Positions 9,679 through 20,066 of a stretch of 64,000 nt of DNA are shown one piece after another. Below the pieces are notes generated by a model. The model had not been told where the DNA came from. It saw nothing but the letters and a program-made list of their open reading frames with translations, and searched no databases. Position 1 is the first letter of the stretch; each line of letters opens with the position of its first letter. The stretch spans positions 124,001 to 188,000 of the forward strand of contig NZ_FNJO01000006.1 in the NCBI RefSeq assembly GCF_900104095.1, given 5' to 3'. The position numbers and the translations under genes were made by a program. Origin of the DNA: Ralstonia sp. 25mfcol4.1. GTDB lineage: Bacteria > Pseudomonadota > Gammaproteobacteria > Burkholderiales > Burkholderiaceae.

Positions 9679-12600
9679 GCCGTGTCTCCAGGTTGTTGTT
9701 GGGGCTTGACGTGCCAGAGCGAGAACGGCAGTTCATGCGGGTTCAGGCGGATGCGCTGGCGCTTGCCGTGCCACGTGAAGCGGGTGCCGAACATCTGGTC
9801 TTCGGCGTCCAGCGCGGCGTTGTCCGGCAGGCCCCATTCCCAGAGCGGCAGTTCGATGTCGGTCTCGCGCGCGGTGCGCGGGTCCAGGCTGATGGCGGCC
9901 AGCAGCACGTCTTCGCCGAATGCGCCGGCGTGTTCGGCCCCGGTGGGCACGAAGCGCGCAAAGTACAGCACGGCGTCGTCGCTGGCGTGATAGAAGCGCA
10001 GCCCCAGGTGGTTCTGCAGGGCCGGGTGATTCGCGCGGATCTGGTTCAGTCGCGCGATCTCGGCGACGATGTTGCCCGGCGCCTGCCAGTCGCGCACGCG
10101 CAGTTCATACTTCTCGGAGTCGAGGTATTCCTCGCGCTCCACGCCGTTCAGGATCAGCGGCGCGCTCTCGCAGACCTCGAAGCCGTTGTACATGCCCCAG
10201 AGCCCGGACAGCAGCGTGGCCAGCGCGGCGCGGATCAGGAACGCCGGGCGCCCGCCGTCGTGCAGGAAGAAGGGGTTGATATCGGGCGTGTTGACGAAGA
10301 AGTGCGGGCGGTAGAACTCGCGCAGCGGGCTTTGCGTCAGCTCGGTCATGTACTCGATCAGCTCGGCCTTGGTGTTGCGCCAGATGAAGTACGTGTATGA
10401 CTGCGAAAAGCCCAGCTTGGCCAGCCGCGCCATCATCTTGGGCCGCGTGAAGGCCTCGGCCAGGAACAGCGTGTCCGGATGCCTGGCACGCACGTCCGCG
10501 ATCATCCATTCCCAGAACGGCAGCGGCTTGGTGTGCGGATTGTCCACACGGAAAATGCGCACGCCCTGATCGGCCCAGAACATCACCACGTCGCGCAGCG
10601 CCTTCCAGAGTTGTTCGCCGCCCGGTGGCGCTGCATAGAAATCGACGTTGACGATGTCCTCGTACTTCTTGGGCGGATTCTCGGCATAGCGCAGCGTGCC
10701 GTCCGGCCGATGGGAGAACCACTCGGGGTGCTCGCGCAGCCAGGGATGGTCAGGCGAACACTGGATGGCGAAGTCGAGCGCCAGTTCGATACCCAAGTCG
10801 GCGGCAGCCTTGCGCAGGCGCTGGAAGTCCTCCAGCGTGCCCAGTTGCGGATGGATGGCGTCGTGCCCGCCCTCGGCACTGCCAATGGCGTACGGGCTGC
10901 CCACGTCGCCGGGTTCGGCCTTCAGGCTGTTGTTCTTCCCCTTGCGGTGCGCCTGCCCGATGGGGTGGATCGGCGGAAAATACAACACGTCAAAGCCCAT
11001 CGCACGAATGGCGGGCAGGCGGCGCATCACGTCGTCGAACGTGCCGTGGCGATTCACGTCGCCGCTCTCGGAGCGCGGGAACAGTTCGTACCAGCTGGCA
11101 AAGCGTCCGGCCAGGCGATCGGCCTCGACCGGCATCGTGGTTGGATAGCGGCTGGCGAACGGACGACCCGCCGGGGTTTCCATCGCCGCCCGCATGGCGG
11201 CCTCGGTACGCGGCGAGAGCAGGATTTCCAGGCGCAGGGCGTCATCGGCCGCGGCCGACAGGTCGGCCCGGATGGCGCCGGCATCGGCAATGGCGCTGGC
11301 TTCCGGCGTGCCCAGCGTGGCAGCCACCAGACGCGCGCCTTCCTCGATTTCCAGCTTGATATTGACGCCGGCCTTGCGCTTCTTGCCGACTTCGTCCAGC
11401 CAGCTGGCGAAGGTGTCGCGCCAGGCCTCGACCGTGAATTCATGACGGCCCATGGCCACCATCGGGAAGCTGCCGCGCCAGCGGTCGTTGACGATGTGGA
11501 CCATCGGCGCCGCGTGCCATGCCTGTTCGCCGGGACCCCGCCACAGCACCACGGCGGCCAGCTTGTCGTGACCGTCCATCCAGATATCGGCGCTGACTTC
11601 CACGCGTTCGCCCACCGTGCGGCGCACGGCAAAGCGGCCGTTGTCGGTGGAGGGCGACAGGTTCTCGATAGCCACGCGCGGCGCTTCCATGGCGGCGGCC
11701 AGCGCACGGTCGGCTTCCCGGTCCGCGGATTTGCGCGTACCGTTGCGCGCGTCCTTGCGTCCGGTGGTCGCGATCACGGGCGCCGGCACTGCCTCGAACA
11801 GGCGAATATCGGCGGGCGGCAGCGTGATCGTGCTGCATGGGCTCAGGTTGTCGAGACCGTCTTCCAGCGTGCCACCGGGGCCGCCGTCCACGGGTGTCAA
11901 GGTGGCCGACGGCTGCGGCAGGCCGCTCAGCACCCGATCGACGCCAAACGACGCGGGCTTCACGGGGCAGGGGTTCAGCACCACGGTCAGCGCCGGCTCG
12001 CCGGCGGCGCCGTTGGCCAGGTGGCGCGGCACGCGTGCCAGCACCGTCAACGGGGCATCGGGCCCGCTGACCTGTCGCACCGCCACAGCGGGCTGGTCAT
12101 CGCGGGCGGCCAGCCAGGCGTTGGCCTGCATCAGTTCATGCGTCAGGTCGTAGGGCGCGTCGACGATATCGTCCGGATGGCCATCGGCCTGTGCACCGGG
12201 CGATGTGTCGAGCGCGCCATGCGCGGCAGCGGCGCCGGTCTCGTAACCGGCAGGCACCATCCATCCATCGCCGATGGCGGCGGCCGTCCACAACGCCCGC
12301 CGGGCTGCCAAAACGTCAACGCCGTCAGGGGCCAGCGCGGGCGCGGCCAGCACCCGTCCAAAGCGCCGCAGGCGCGCGATTTCCTCTGTCAGCCAGGCGC
12401 TGCGATAGTCCCACCACGGCAGCGACGAGAACGCGCCGTCGAACGGCGCGGCTGCCAGGTCATCAAGTTGCTGCGGCGTGCTGCCGGGAGTCCAGGCCAG
12501 GAAAATCGGTTTGCCGCCATTGCCAGGCAGGTTGTTGCGTTGCAGCGACTCGATCAGTTCGGCCCAGTGCCGTCCCGCCACCCGCGATGGTGCCCTGCAG

Positions 12601-12995
12601 CAGAAGCCCGCGGCGCCTGCGGCCACGGCATCGGCCAGCTGGGCATTCCACCAGGCCAGCAACTGCCCAGCCGTGGCGTCATCGAACCAGCGCACGCGAA
12701 CGCCGGGCAGATGGTTGTCGGTGGCATCGGGGCTGCCGGCGGGGCGGGCATGATCGACCCAGCCGTCATGCATGGCCGCTGCGTCGCCGGGAAGGCGGTC
12801 CAGCGCAAGATCCAGCAGCGGCGCCAGGCCGTGCTTGCGGCACGCTTCAAAGGCCGCTTTCAGCACGTCGGGGCGGGAGTGGGAGGCTGACCAGCCGGCC
12901 AGCAGGATATGGTCGAATCCGAGCCTGGCAGCGCGCACCAGTGCGTCGTCGTCCAGTGCCCGCGATTCCGTCAGGTTGATTTGGCAAATGCGCAC
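9675..12995 (-). CDS. glgE: alpha-1,4-glucan:maltose-1-phosphate maltosyltransferase with long N-terminal extension
   Basis: GlgE (GH13_3) extends alpha-1,4-glucan from maltose 1-phosphate. The core occupies about residues 440-1106 and starts with the DUF3416-type N domain (VSADIWMDGHDKLAAVVLWR). Catalytic landmarks are ALDFAIQCSPDHPW near 738, FRVDNPHTKP with the nucleophile Asp near 815 and LAEAFTRPK with the acid Glu near 841. Well-studied GlgE proteins are about 660-700 aa. Here some 430 extra N-terminal residues resemble a degenerate amylase-like barrel (for example DHILLAGWS and FLAWTPG) and lack a recognisable catalytic set. First gene of the operon glgE-treS-glgB-glgX-malQ, with a sigma-54 promoter candidate about 70 bp upstream. 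Confidence 0.93.
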   Translation of the reverse strand: MRICQINLTESRALDDDALVRAARLGFDHILLAGWSASHSRPDVLKAAFEACRKHGLAPLLDLALDRLPGDAAAMHDGWVDHARPAGSPDATDNHLPGVRVRWFDDATAGQLLAWWNAQLADAVAAGAAGFCCRAPSRVAGRHWAELIESLQRNNLPGNGGKPIFLAWTPGSTPQQLDDLAAAPFDGAFSSLPWWDYRSAWLTEEIARLRRFGRVLAAPALAPDGVDVLAARRALWTAAAIGDGWMVPAGYETGAAAAHGALDTSPGAQADGHPDDIVDAPYDLTHELMQANAWLAARDDQPAVAVRQVSGPDAPLTVLARVPRHLANGAAGEPALTVVLNPCPVKPASFGVDRVLSGLPQPSATLTPVDGGPGGTLEDGLDNLSPCSTITLPPADIRLFEAVPAPVIATTGRKDARNGTRKSADREADRALAAAMEAPRVAIENLSPSTDNGRFAVRRTVGERVEVSADIWMDGHDKLAAVVLWRGPGEQAWHAAPMVHIVNDRWRGSFPMVAMGRHEFTVEAWRDTFASWLDEVGKKRKAGVNIKLEIEEGARLVAATLGTPEASAIADAGAIRADLSAAADDALRLEILLSPRTEAAMRAAMETPAGRPFASRYPTTMPVEADRLAGRFASWYELFPRSESGDVNRHGTFDDVMRRLPAIRAMGFDVLYFPPIHPIGQAHRKGKNNSLKAEPGDVGSPYAIGSAEGGHDAIHPQLGTLEDFQRLRKAAADLGIELALDFAIQCSPDHPWLREHPEWFSHRPDGTLRYAENPPKKYEDIVNVDFYAAPPGGEQLWKALRDVVMFWADQGVRIFRVDNPHTKPLPFWEWMIADVRARHPDTLFLAEAFTRPKMMARLAKLGFSQSYTYFIWRNTKAELIEYMTELTQSPLREFYRPHFFVNTPDINPFFLHDGGRPAFLIRAALATLLSGLWGMYNGFEVCESAPLILNGVEREEYLDSEKYELRVRDWQAPGNIVAEIARLNQIRANHPALQNHLGLRFYHASDDAVLYFARFVPTGAEHAGAFGEDVLLAAISLDPRTARETDIELPLWEWGLPDNAALDAEDQMFGTRFTWHGKRQRIRLNPHELPFSLWHVKPQQQPGDTA

Positions 12996-13063
12996 GTCAC
13001 GTCCTCTGGCCGTGGGCGCCCGTAGGTCAGGCGGGCGCGCGTCATGTCAATTCCATAAGGACA

Positions 13064-13079
13064 TGCAGAGGACGTGCCA
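13064..13079 (-). promoter_or_regulatory. sigma-54 promoter of the glgE operon
   Basis: Reads TGGCACGTCCTCTGCA on the minus strand. It matches the sigma-54 consensus TGGCACG-N4-TTGCA at every position except one T at the -12 element, with the required GG-N10-GC spacing. Predicted start is near 13053, giving a leader of about 58 nt before the glgE ATG. The gene immediately upstream encodes a sigma-54 activator. The rest of the 12996-13333 gap holds no gene. An inverted repeat CATGTC-N11-GACATG (13043-13065) overlaps the predicted start region. Confidence 0.75.
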
Positions 13080-13333
13080 GGCGGACGGCGGGCGCCGCCA
13101 TTGCGCTGGAAGTGCGGTGCAGCAAGGGATGGCGCGGAGGGCCGCCAACGCCGCTGCCGAGTCAGCGATGTAAGAAATACAGGGTCAAAACGTCGGGCAC
13201 GCAGGAATGCCCTGATGGGACTGCTGCATTCCGGACACCCGAAGGGGGGCGCCGAGGCAGGCAAGTGGATGCGGCCGACGCGCAACGCGGCCAGCGGGAG
13301 AAACGCGGAAAGGCTGGAAGAAAAGCCGGGCGA

Positions 13334-14446
13334 TCAGCCCGCCCGATACACGTCGAGGCGGTTGTACAGTGTCTTGAGGCTGATGCCCAGCGCCTTGGCG
13401 GCCTGGCGCTTGTCGCCATCGTACTTGGCCAGCGTGGCCAGGATGATCTCGCGCTGGGTGTCGGCCAGCGTGGTACCCACGCGCACGCTGACCACCCCAT
13501 CCACGGTGGTGGGGCGGGGCGGCTGGCTGGCCAGGCCCGGATTGCCGATCTCGACCTGACGGTCGGCGAGGATGTAGGCGCGGTAGATGGAGTTCTTCAG
13601 CTCGCGCACATTGCCGGGCCAGTCGTAGCGCACCAGCCGTTCCAGCGAGCCGGGCGAGAAAGACTTTTCCGTCTGTTCCATCGCGTTGAACTCGTCCAGG
13701 AAGTGGCGTGCCAGCGGGATGATGTCCTCGGGCCGCTCGCGCAGCGGAGGAATATGCAGCGGAAACACCGCCAGCCGGTACAACAGATCCTCGCGCAACT
13801 GGCCCCCGCGCACCGCGTCCATGGGGTCGCGGTTGGTGGCGGCCAGGATGCGCACGTCGCTGATCATCGGCGCATCGCCGCCCACGCGATGGAACGAGCG
13901 GCTTTCCAGCACGCGCAGCAGCTTGATCTGCATCTCCAGCGGCATTTCGGTAACTTCGTCCAGGAACAGCGTGCCGGCCTGGGCCTGCTCGAAATAGCCG
14001 GCCTTCTGTTCCAGCGCGCCGGTGAAACCGCCTTTCTCGTGGCCGAATAGCTCCGATTCGATCAGCGTGGGTGCGATGGCGCCGCAGTTGACCGCCACGA
14101 ACGGGCCGGACCGGCGGCTGCTGCGTTCATGCACCGCGCGCGCCACCACCTCCTTGCCGCTGCCGCTTTCCCCGACGGCAAGCATCGTGACGTCGGTGGC
14201 CGCCACACGATTCAACTGACCGATCAGCCGTTGCATGGCTGGCGAGGTACTTTCCCACAGCAGCGAAACCTGCGCGGGTGCGGCGCGGCGTCCCGCCGGG
14301 CGCGGCGGCGCGGCGGGACGGCCGGAAGGGAGCGTGGCGGTGGTTGACACGGGCGTGGCCAGATCGGGGCCTGCGGTCCGGCGCGTGAAACGCTGAGAGC
14401 GGCCGGTGCGCGCAGGCGCGTCGCAATGGTGGAAGATGTCTATCAT
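13334..14446 (-). CDS. Sigma-54-dependent activator without receiver domain
   Basis: 370 aa bacterial enhancer-binding protein. Residues 1-60 are Pro/Ala-rich and carry no receiver, GAF or PAS domain. The AAA+ domain follows, with Walker A GESGSGKE near residue 92, the sigma-54 contact loop GGFTGA (canonical GAFTGA) near 140, Walker [11 protein letters not shown] near 165 and [11 protein letters not shown] Fis-type helix-turn-helix ends the protein ([13 protein letters not shown]). Without a receiver it may be controlled by its level or by a partner protein. It is transcribed toward glgE and divergently from the second activator, whose DNA-recognition helix is nearly identical. It is a plausible activator of the glgE promoter (inference). 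Confidence 0.9.
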   Translation of the reverse strand: MIDIFHHCDAPARTGRSQRFTRRTAGPDLATPVSTTATLPSGRPAAPPRPAGRRAAPAQVSLLWESTSPAMQRLIGQLNRVAATDVTMLAVGESGSGKEVVARAVHERSSRRSGPFVAVNCGAIAPTLIESELFGHEKGGFTGALEQKAGYFEQAQAGTLFLDEVTEMPLEMQIKLLRVLESRSFHRVGGDAPMISDVRILAATNRDPMDAVRGGQLREDLLYRLAVFPLHIPPLRERPEDIIPLARHFLDEFNAMEQTEKSFSPGSLERLVRYDWPGNVRELKNSIYRAYILADRQVEIGNPGLASQPPRPTTVDGVVSVRVGTTLADTQREIILATLAKYDGDKRQAAKALGISLKTLYNRLDVYRAG

Positions 14447-14665
14447 GCTATCTGTTCACGCGCCGGGTGGCTACAGCCCGAAACGCTGTTGCGGCATGGT
14501 CCCACAGGCGTGTCAGACGGACACCGGCATAACGGCCAGGGGACTGTCGTTACACTTCAGCCTATTCTTGGGCGTGTGCCGTCCGCATTCGCCCTGGCCA
14601 ACCAGCCGCCACCTGCAGGTCCATGACAAACAGACGCCGGTCATACGACGCCACCCGACTTTCCT

Positions 14666-16069
14666 ATGCCACATATCCTGATCGTTGACGACGACGAAAA
14701 CGCCTGTGCGGCCCTGGCGGAGATTGTCGCGATCGAAGGTTTTTCCTCGGCCAGTGCCAACAGCCTGCGCGAAGCGCGCCTGCAAATCGGCTGGCGCATG
14801 CCCGATGCCATCCTGGCCGACCTGCGGTTGCCAGACGGCAACGGCATGGAGCTGTTCGACGAAGTCGGCTCCGCCGGGGTGGAGGTGATCCTGACCACAG
14901 GCTATGCCAGCGTGGAATCGGCTGTCGAGGCGCTGCGCCTGGGCGCCACCGACTACCTGGTCAAGCCGATCAACGTCACGCGGCTGCAGACGGTACTCAA
15001 GCGCATTGCCACCACCAGCGAACTCCGGGCCGAAGTGCATTCGCTGCGCGGCGAACTGCGCCGCTACGGGCGCTTTGGCCGCCTGCTGGGCAGTTCGGAG
15101 GCCATGCAGACGGTCTACGATCAGCTCAGCAAGGTCGGGCCCACCGAGGCCACCGTGCTGCTGATCGGCGAAAGCGGCACGGGAAAGGAACTGGCCGCCC
15201 AGACCGTTCACGAGCTGTCCGCGCGCCGGCGCCAGCCGTTCCTGGCCGTCAACTGCGGGGCCATCTCGCCCACGCTGATCGAGACCGAGATGTTCGGCCA
15301 CGAACGGGGCAGTTTCACGGGCGCGGACCGCCAGCACAAGGGCTACTTCGAGCGCGCCGACGGTGGCACGCTGTTCCTCGACGAAATCACCGAGATGCCG
15401 CTGGAGCTGCAGGTGAAACTGCTGCGCGTGCTGGAAACCGGCTCGTTCATGCGGGTGGGGACCAACCGCGAGACCCACGCCGACGTCCGCGTGCTGGCCG
15501 CCACCAACCGCAACCCCGAAGAAGCCGTGGCCGAAGGCAAGCTGCGCGCCGACCTGTATCACCGGCTCAATGTGTTCCCGATCGAACTGCCGCCGCTGCG
15601 CGCCCGTGGCGACGACGTGGTGCAGATCGCCAACACGATGCTGGAGCAACTGAACGCGGAGCAGGGTACGCAGCGCAGGTTTTCGGCCGCCGTGCTGGAA
15701 AGCCTGCGCATGCATTCGTGGCCCGGCAACGTGCGGGAGCTGCGCAATTTCGTGCAGCGCGCGTACATCATGGCCGACCAGGACGTCATCACCGAGGTCC
15801 AGATCCCGCTGCAGGTGGCGGCTGCGCCCAGCACCGGCACGGCCGTGGTGTCGGTGCCAGTTGGCATGTCGCTGGCCGAGGCCGACCGCCAGCTCATCTT
15901 TGCCACGCTGGAGCAATGTGCCGGTGTGAAGAAGCATGCAGCGGAAATTCTGGGCATCAGTTTGAAGACTTTGTACAACCGGCTGGAGGACTATGCAGCC
16001 AAGGGCGAGCTGCCGGAATGGCTGCGGGCATCACGTGGCGGCGACGCCAGCCCGCCTGCCGCCTCATGA
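14666..16069 (+). CDS. Sigma-54-dependent response regulator (NtrC family)
   Basis: 467 aa with the full three-domain NtrC layout. A receiver (residues 1-120) has IVDDDEN, phospho-acceptor Asp in ADLRLPDG near 52, the TTGYAS switch and VKPIN lysine. The AAA+ domain has GESGTGKE near 169, GSFTGA near 215 (Ala to Ser in GAFTGA) and [11 protein letters not shown] Fis-type HTH follows ([13 protein letters not shown] near 435), then a short tail. The kinase-like gene 130 bp downstream in the same direction is its obvious candidate partner. Divergent from the receiver-less activator; the 219-bp gap between them holds no gene that I can see. Confidence 0.92.
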   Translation: MPHILIVDDDENACAALAEIVAIEGFSSASANSLREARLQIGWRMPDAILADLRLPDGNGMELFDEVGSAGVEVILTTGYASVESAVEALRLGATDYLVKPINVTRLQTVLKRIATTSELRAEVHSLRGELRRYGRFGRLLGSSEAMQTVYDQLSKVGPTEATVLLIGESGTGKELAAQTVHELSARRRQPFLAVNCGAISPTLIETEMFGHERGSFTGADRQHKGYFERADGGTLFLDEITEMPLELQVKLLRVLETGSFMRVGTNRETHADVRVLAATNRNPEEAVAEGKLRADLYHRLNVFPIELPPLRARGDDVVQIANTMLEQLNAEQGTQRRFSAAVLESLRMHSWPGNVRELRNFVQRAYIMADQDVITEVQIPLQVAAAPSTGTAVVSVPVGMSLAEADRQLIFATLEQCAGVKKHAAEILGISLKTLYNRLEDYAAKGELPEWLRASRGGDASPPAAS

Positions 16070-16200
16070 GGCGTGTCGGGCAGGGCTGCGGGCGCATGCG
16101 CCGTGGCGCGCAAGACAGGCTGACGGTGTCAGTGCATGGTTCTTGCGTGGTGTGAAACCAGTGGCGGTTTCCGAAAAGATTGCCGATCCGATGGCTGAAC

Positions 16201-17570
<1,370 letters not shown>

Positions 17571-17679
17571 ATTCGGGCGGGGCACGAATCGCCGAGGGCG
17601 ATTTCCTCGCCCGGCGCGTTCGCCATGTGATCGTTGCCCCACCCTCGCACTGCAACATACCTTTGAACGGAGCCTCAGG

Positions 17680-18249
17680 ATGTCTACGATCATCGCAGGA
17701 CGATTCGAAACGTTTGCCCGGGCCGAGACTGCTGCATCACGTTTGATGGCCAAGGGCGTCAGGCAGGACGATCTGACCATGTTCTATGTGAATCCGCCCG
17801 GTCAGCACGGCACTTTTCCGATAGGGGGTGACGAGGCCGTGGACGCCGGCGCGCGAGAGGCCGGCCCCGGCGCCGGGCGAGGCATCCTGATCGGTGCCGT
17901 GCTGGGTTTTGCGGTCGGGATCTGTCTGGTGGCGGCGGCCCGCGCCTGGTTCGGCGCGGCGTCGGTGCAGCCGTGGGTGCTGGTGCTGGTCATGGCGTTT
18001 GCCACCGGCGTGGGTGCCTATGCCGGCTCGCTGATGGGCGCGCTCGCCGGCACTGATCGGGGCGCAGGCCCGGTGCGGCACGCCGGCGTGCTGCTGGCCG
18101 CCCATGTCAGCGACGCCAATACGGCGCTGGTGGCCAGCGAATTGCGCCGTGGCGGCGCACGTGATGTCGAGCGCGCGGAAGGCCAGTGGCGCGATGGCCG
18201 CTGGGAGGACTTCGATCCGCTGGCTCCTCCGGTGCCGGCGGGGCGCTGA
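17680..18249 (+). CDS. Membrane protein with glycine-rich hairpin; paralogue of the gene at 26624
   Basis: 189 aa. Residues 1-40 (MSTIIAGRFETFARAETAAS..) form an alpha/beta module. Residues 65-125 hold two hydrophobic, glycine-rich membrane segments (GRGILIGAVLGFAVGICLV and LVLVMAFATGVGAYAGSLMG). The C-terminal part returns to a soluble module, AGVLLAAHVSDAN..LRRGGARDVERAEGQW..FDP. The two soluble halves match the start and end of the 159-aa protein at 26624, which lacks the membrane insert. Function unknown. It lies 109 bp after the TFPASDP gene, probably on the same transcript because I see no convincing separate promoter. Confidence 0.8.
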   Translation: MSTIIAGRFETFARAETAASRLMAKGVRQDDLTMFYVNPPGQHGTFPIGGDEAVDAGAREAGPGAGRGILIGAVLGFAVGICLVAAARAWFGAASVQPWVLVLVMAFATGVGAYAGSLMGALAGTDRGAGPVRHAGVLLAAHVSDANTALVASELRRGGARDVERAEGQWRDGRWEDFDPLAPPVPAGR

Positions 18250-18357
18250 CCTGTATCGGCCTGACATGTATGGCACGTATGGCGGATTGGCCACCGCCGG
18301 CGTCTTTTGACTTTGCAGTGATTTGCCGTTCAACTTCCACACCTGGAGGAACCGCTC

Positions 18358-18822
18358 ATGAAGCCCATGGACCCGCAGACTCCGCCCGCCGGTACGCCGC
18401 CGCGCGGCGCGTCAATCATTGGTGACGTCGACCAGACCACGGCCGGATGCGGACCGTTCGTGATGGCGTCCGACACGCTCGAAGGCAACAAGGTGGTCGA
18501 TCCGTCCGGCGAGGAAATCGGCACCATCGACCACATCATGCTCGACGTGCTCGGCGGCCGTATCGCCTACGCCGTTCTGGCGATGGGCGGCTTCCTGGGT
18601 ATCGGGGAAAAGCTCCATGCGTTGCCATGGTCGGCGCTGACGCTGGACACGCGTCGCAAGTGCTTTGTGCTCGGAATTGAAAAGGAGCGCATCAAGGCAG
18701 CGCCGGGCTTCGACAAGGAGCATTGGCCCACCATGGCGAATTCGCAGTGGGCCACCAGCATCCACGAGTACTACGGCATTTCGCCATACTGGGAAAAGGA
18801 CCGGTACGACCCGTGGGCCTGA
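18358..18822 (+). CDS. PRC-barrel domain protein
   Basis: 154 aa. Residues 35-110 match the PRC-barrel fold: MASDTLEGNKVVDPSGEEIGTI, then a hydrophobic beta-rich segment with GGFLGIGEKLHALPWSAL. This is the form found in many short stress-linked proteins of soil beta-proteobacteria. The C-terminal tail is acidic and aromatic (HEYYGISPYWEKDRYDPW). TGGAGGA precedes the ATG. Function unknown; PRC-barrel proteins usually bind other proteins or RNA. It ends at a strong GC-rich hairpin shared with the convergent BON gene. Confidence 0.85.
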   Translation: MKPMDPQTPPAGTPPRGASIIGDVDQTTAGCGPFVMASDTLEGNKVVDPSGEEIGTIDHIMLDVLGGRIAYAVLAMGGFLGIGEKLHALPWSALTLDTRRKCFVLGIEKERIKAAPGFDKEHWPTMANSQWATSIHEYYGISPYWEKDRYDPWA

Positions 18823-18865
18823 CCGGCCTGGGTTGAAGCCATTGCCGGCGCCTGGCCGGCTTGCG

Positions 18866-18898
18866 CGGCCCCGTTCCCCTCATCAGGGGGCGGGGCCG
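18866..18898. terminator. GC-rich hairpin between convergent genes
   Basis: Arms CGGCCCCG and CGGGGCCG, with a further CCCC/GGGG pairing inside, form a strong stem-loop between the PRC-barrel gene and the convergent BON gene. There is no long T-run on either side, so termination may be weak or Rho-assisted. Confidence 0.55.
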
Positions 18899-18907
18899 TA
18901 TTCGTTG

Positions 18908-19261
18908 CTATACCTTGTGATTGATCTGGCCGGGTGGCTTTTCCGCCGGATCGGCGCGCATGCCCGTGGCCTGCGGCGGTTGCCCGGGGCTCTCGCGTGG
19001 CGGCGGAACGCGCGTCGTAAGCTGGTTAGACACGCCGAGGATGCCCGGCGGCGTCGAGGCGGCCTTTTCGATGCGCTGGGCGATATCGATGTCTTCGACC
19101 TGGCCGGTGATGGTCACGCGGCGTTCCACCACATGGACTGCCACGCCGTCCGGCATGTCGCCGCCGCAAAACTCCGCGATACAGGTGCCTACACGCTCGC
19201 GCAGCAGTTCGTCTTCGTCGTCGGGGCTGGTACGGCGGGGTGCTTCGCTTTCCGTTTGCAT
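18908..19261 (-). CDS. BON domain protein
   Basis: 117 aa with a single BON domain at about residues 20-90 (LLRERVGTCIAEFCGGDMPD, VHVVERRVTITGQVED, GVSNQLTTRV). BON domains occur in osmotically induced envelope proteins such as OsmY, but this protein has no signal peptide and one domain only, so a cytoplasmic role is likely. The C-terminal ~30 residues are proline-rich and disordered. The ATG chosen starts MQTESEAP and follows AAGGA; a longer upstream reading adds unrelated sequence. A sigma-54 promoter candidate lies 68-83 bp upstream. Confidence 0.82.
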   Translation of the reverse strand: MQTESEAPRRTSPDDEDELLRERVGTCIAEFCGGDMPDGVAVHVVERRVTITGQVEDIDIAQRIEKAASTPPGILGVSNQLTTRVPPPRESPGQPPQATGMRADPAEKPPGQINHKV

Positions 19262-19328
19262 GATGGCGGTCCTTGTCTGGTAAGTGATGGTGCGCGGCGG
19301 TAACGCCGCGCCCGGATAGCCGGTGAGA

Positions 19329-19344
19329 CGCAATCGCCATGCCC
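19329..19344 (-). promoter_or_regulatory. sigma-54 promoter candidate for the BON gene
   Basis: GGGCATGGCGATTGCG on the minus strand has the essential GG-N10-GC spacing and an intact TTGC. It matches 9 of the 12 consensus positions of TGGCACG-N4-TTGCA. The predicted leader is about 57 nt. A further inverted repeat, ATGTCA-N10-TGACAT, lies upstream at 19388-19409. Confidence 0.5.
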
Positions 19345-19490
19345 ACCGGGGCACCCGGTCTCCGGATCGTTGCTTGTAAAAACGACATGTCACGGTGCCG
19401 GATGACATCCTTGTAGGACGCCACCGACTGAAACTGCGTTGGGGTGCTCCCTACAATGTAGACAGTCCTGCCTTGCCACGGGAGCGTTTC

Positions 19491-20000
19491 ATGCAACATC
19501 AGCCCACGCAGCGCCGTCTGTTTCAACTGTTCGACCGCTTCGCCGGCGCCGCAACCCGCCAGGCGGGGTCGCCGGTGGCCTTCGCGCTTGCCGTCCTGGT
19601 CGTCCTGGCCTGGGCGGTTACCGGGCCGCTATTCGGCTATTCCGAAACCTGGCAGCTCGTGATCAACACGGGCACCACCATCGTGACCTTCCTGATGGTG
19701 TTCCTGATCCAGCAAAGCCAGAACAAGGATGCCATAGCGGTTCACCTGAAGCTCAACGAACTGCTGGCGTCGCACCGCGAGGCCAGCAACCACCTCGTGG
19801 CCATCGAGGACCTTGACGAGGAAGAACTGCGCCAGCTGGTGAAGTTCTACCGCCATCTGGCCGAACTGGCCGACGAGGAGGGCGATGTCAAGTGCAGCCA
19901 TTCGATCGACGAAGCCCGGGTGAATCACGCCGAAAAGTCCCGCGTGCGGCATGCTCGCCGCAAGGAGGCTGATGACGCGCAGGCGCCAGCCACGGCGTAG
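19491..20000 (+). CDS. Low-affinity iron permease family protein
   Basis: 169 aa member of the low-affinity iron permease family (PF04120 type). Two membrane segments are visible (VAFALAVLVVLAWAVTGPLFGY and WQLVINTGTTIVTFLMVFLIQ), followed by the family hallmark QQSQNKDAIAVHLKLNELL and a charged cytoplasmic tail. Despite the family name, iron transport by bacterial members is poorly documented; they are common beside stress genes. The ATG follows GGGAGCG. Downstream DUF3182 and hydrolase genes lie 66 bp and then overlapping, suggesting one operon. Confidence 0.82.
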   Translation: MQHQPTQRRLFQLFDRFAGAATRQAGSPVAFALAVLVVLAWAVTGPLFGYSETWQLVINTGTTIVTFLMVFLIQQSQNKDAIAVHLKLNELLASHREASNHLVAIEDLDEEELRQLVKFYRHLAELADEEGDVKCSHSIDEARVNHAEKSRVRHARRKEADDAQAPATA

Positions 20001-20066
20001 CCCGCCAATACCCGTATCTGAAACGCTGAAACGACAACACGCGGCCTGGCCGCAGAGGAGCCCGAC

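Noticed and set aside
17580..17594. GGGCACGAATCGCCG before the 17680 gene
   Set aside because: Good -24 half but the -12 GC is misplaced by two bases; co-transcription from the 17159 promoter is simpler.
18271..18285. TGGCACGTATGGCGG before the PRC-barrel gene, a perfect -24 element
   Set aside because: The GC of the -12 element falls two bases too close and there is no TTGC, so it does not keep the sigma-54 spacing.
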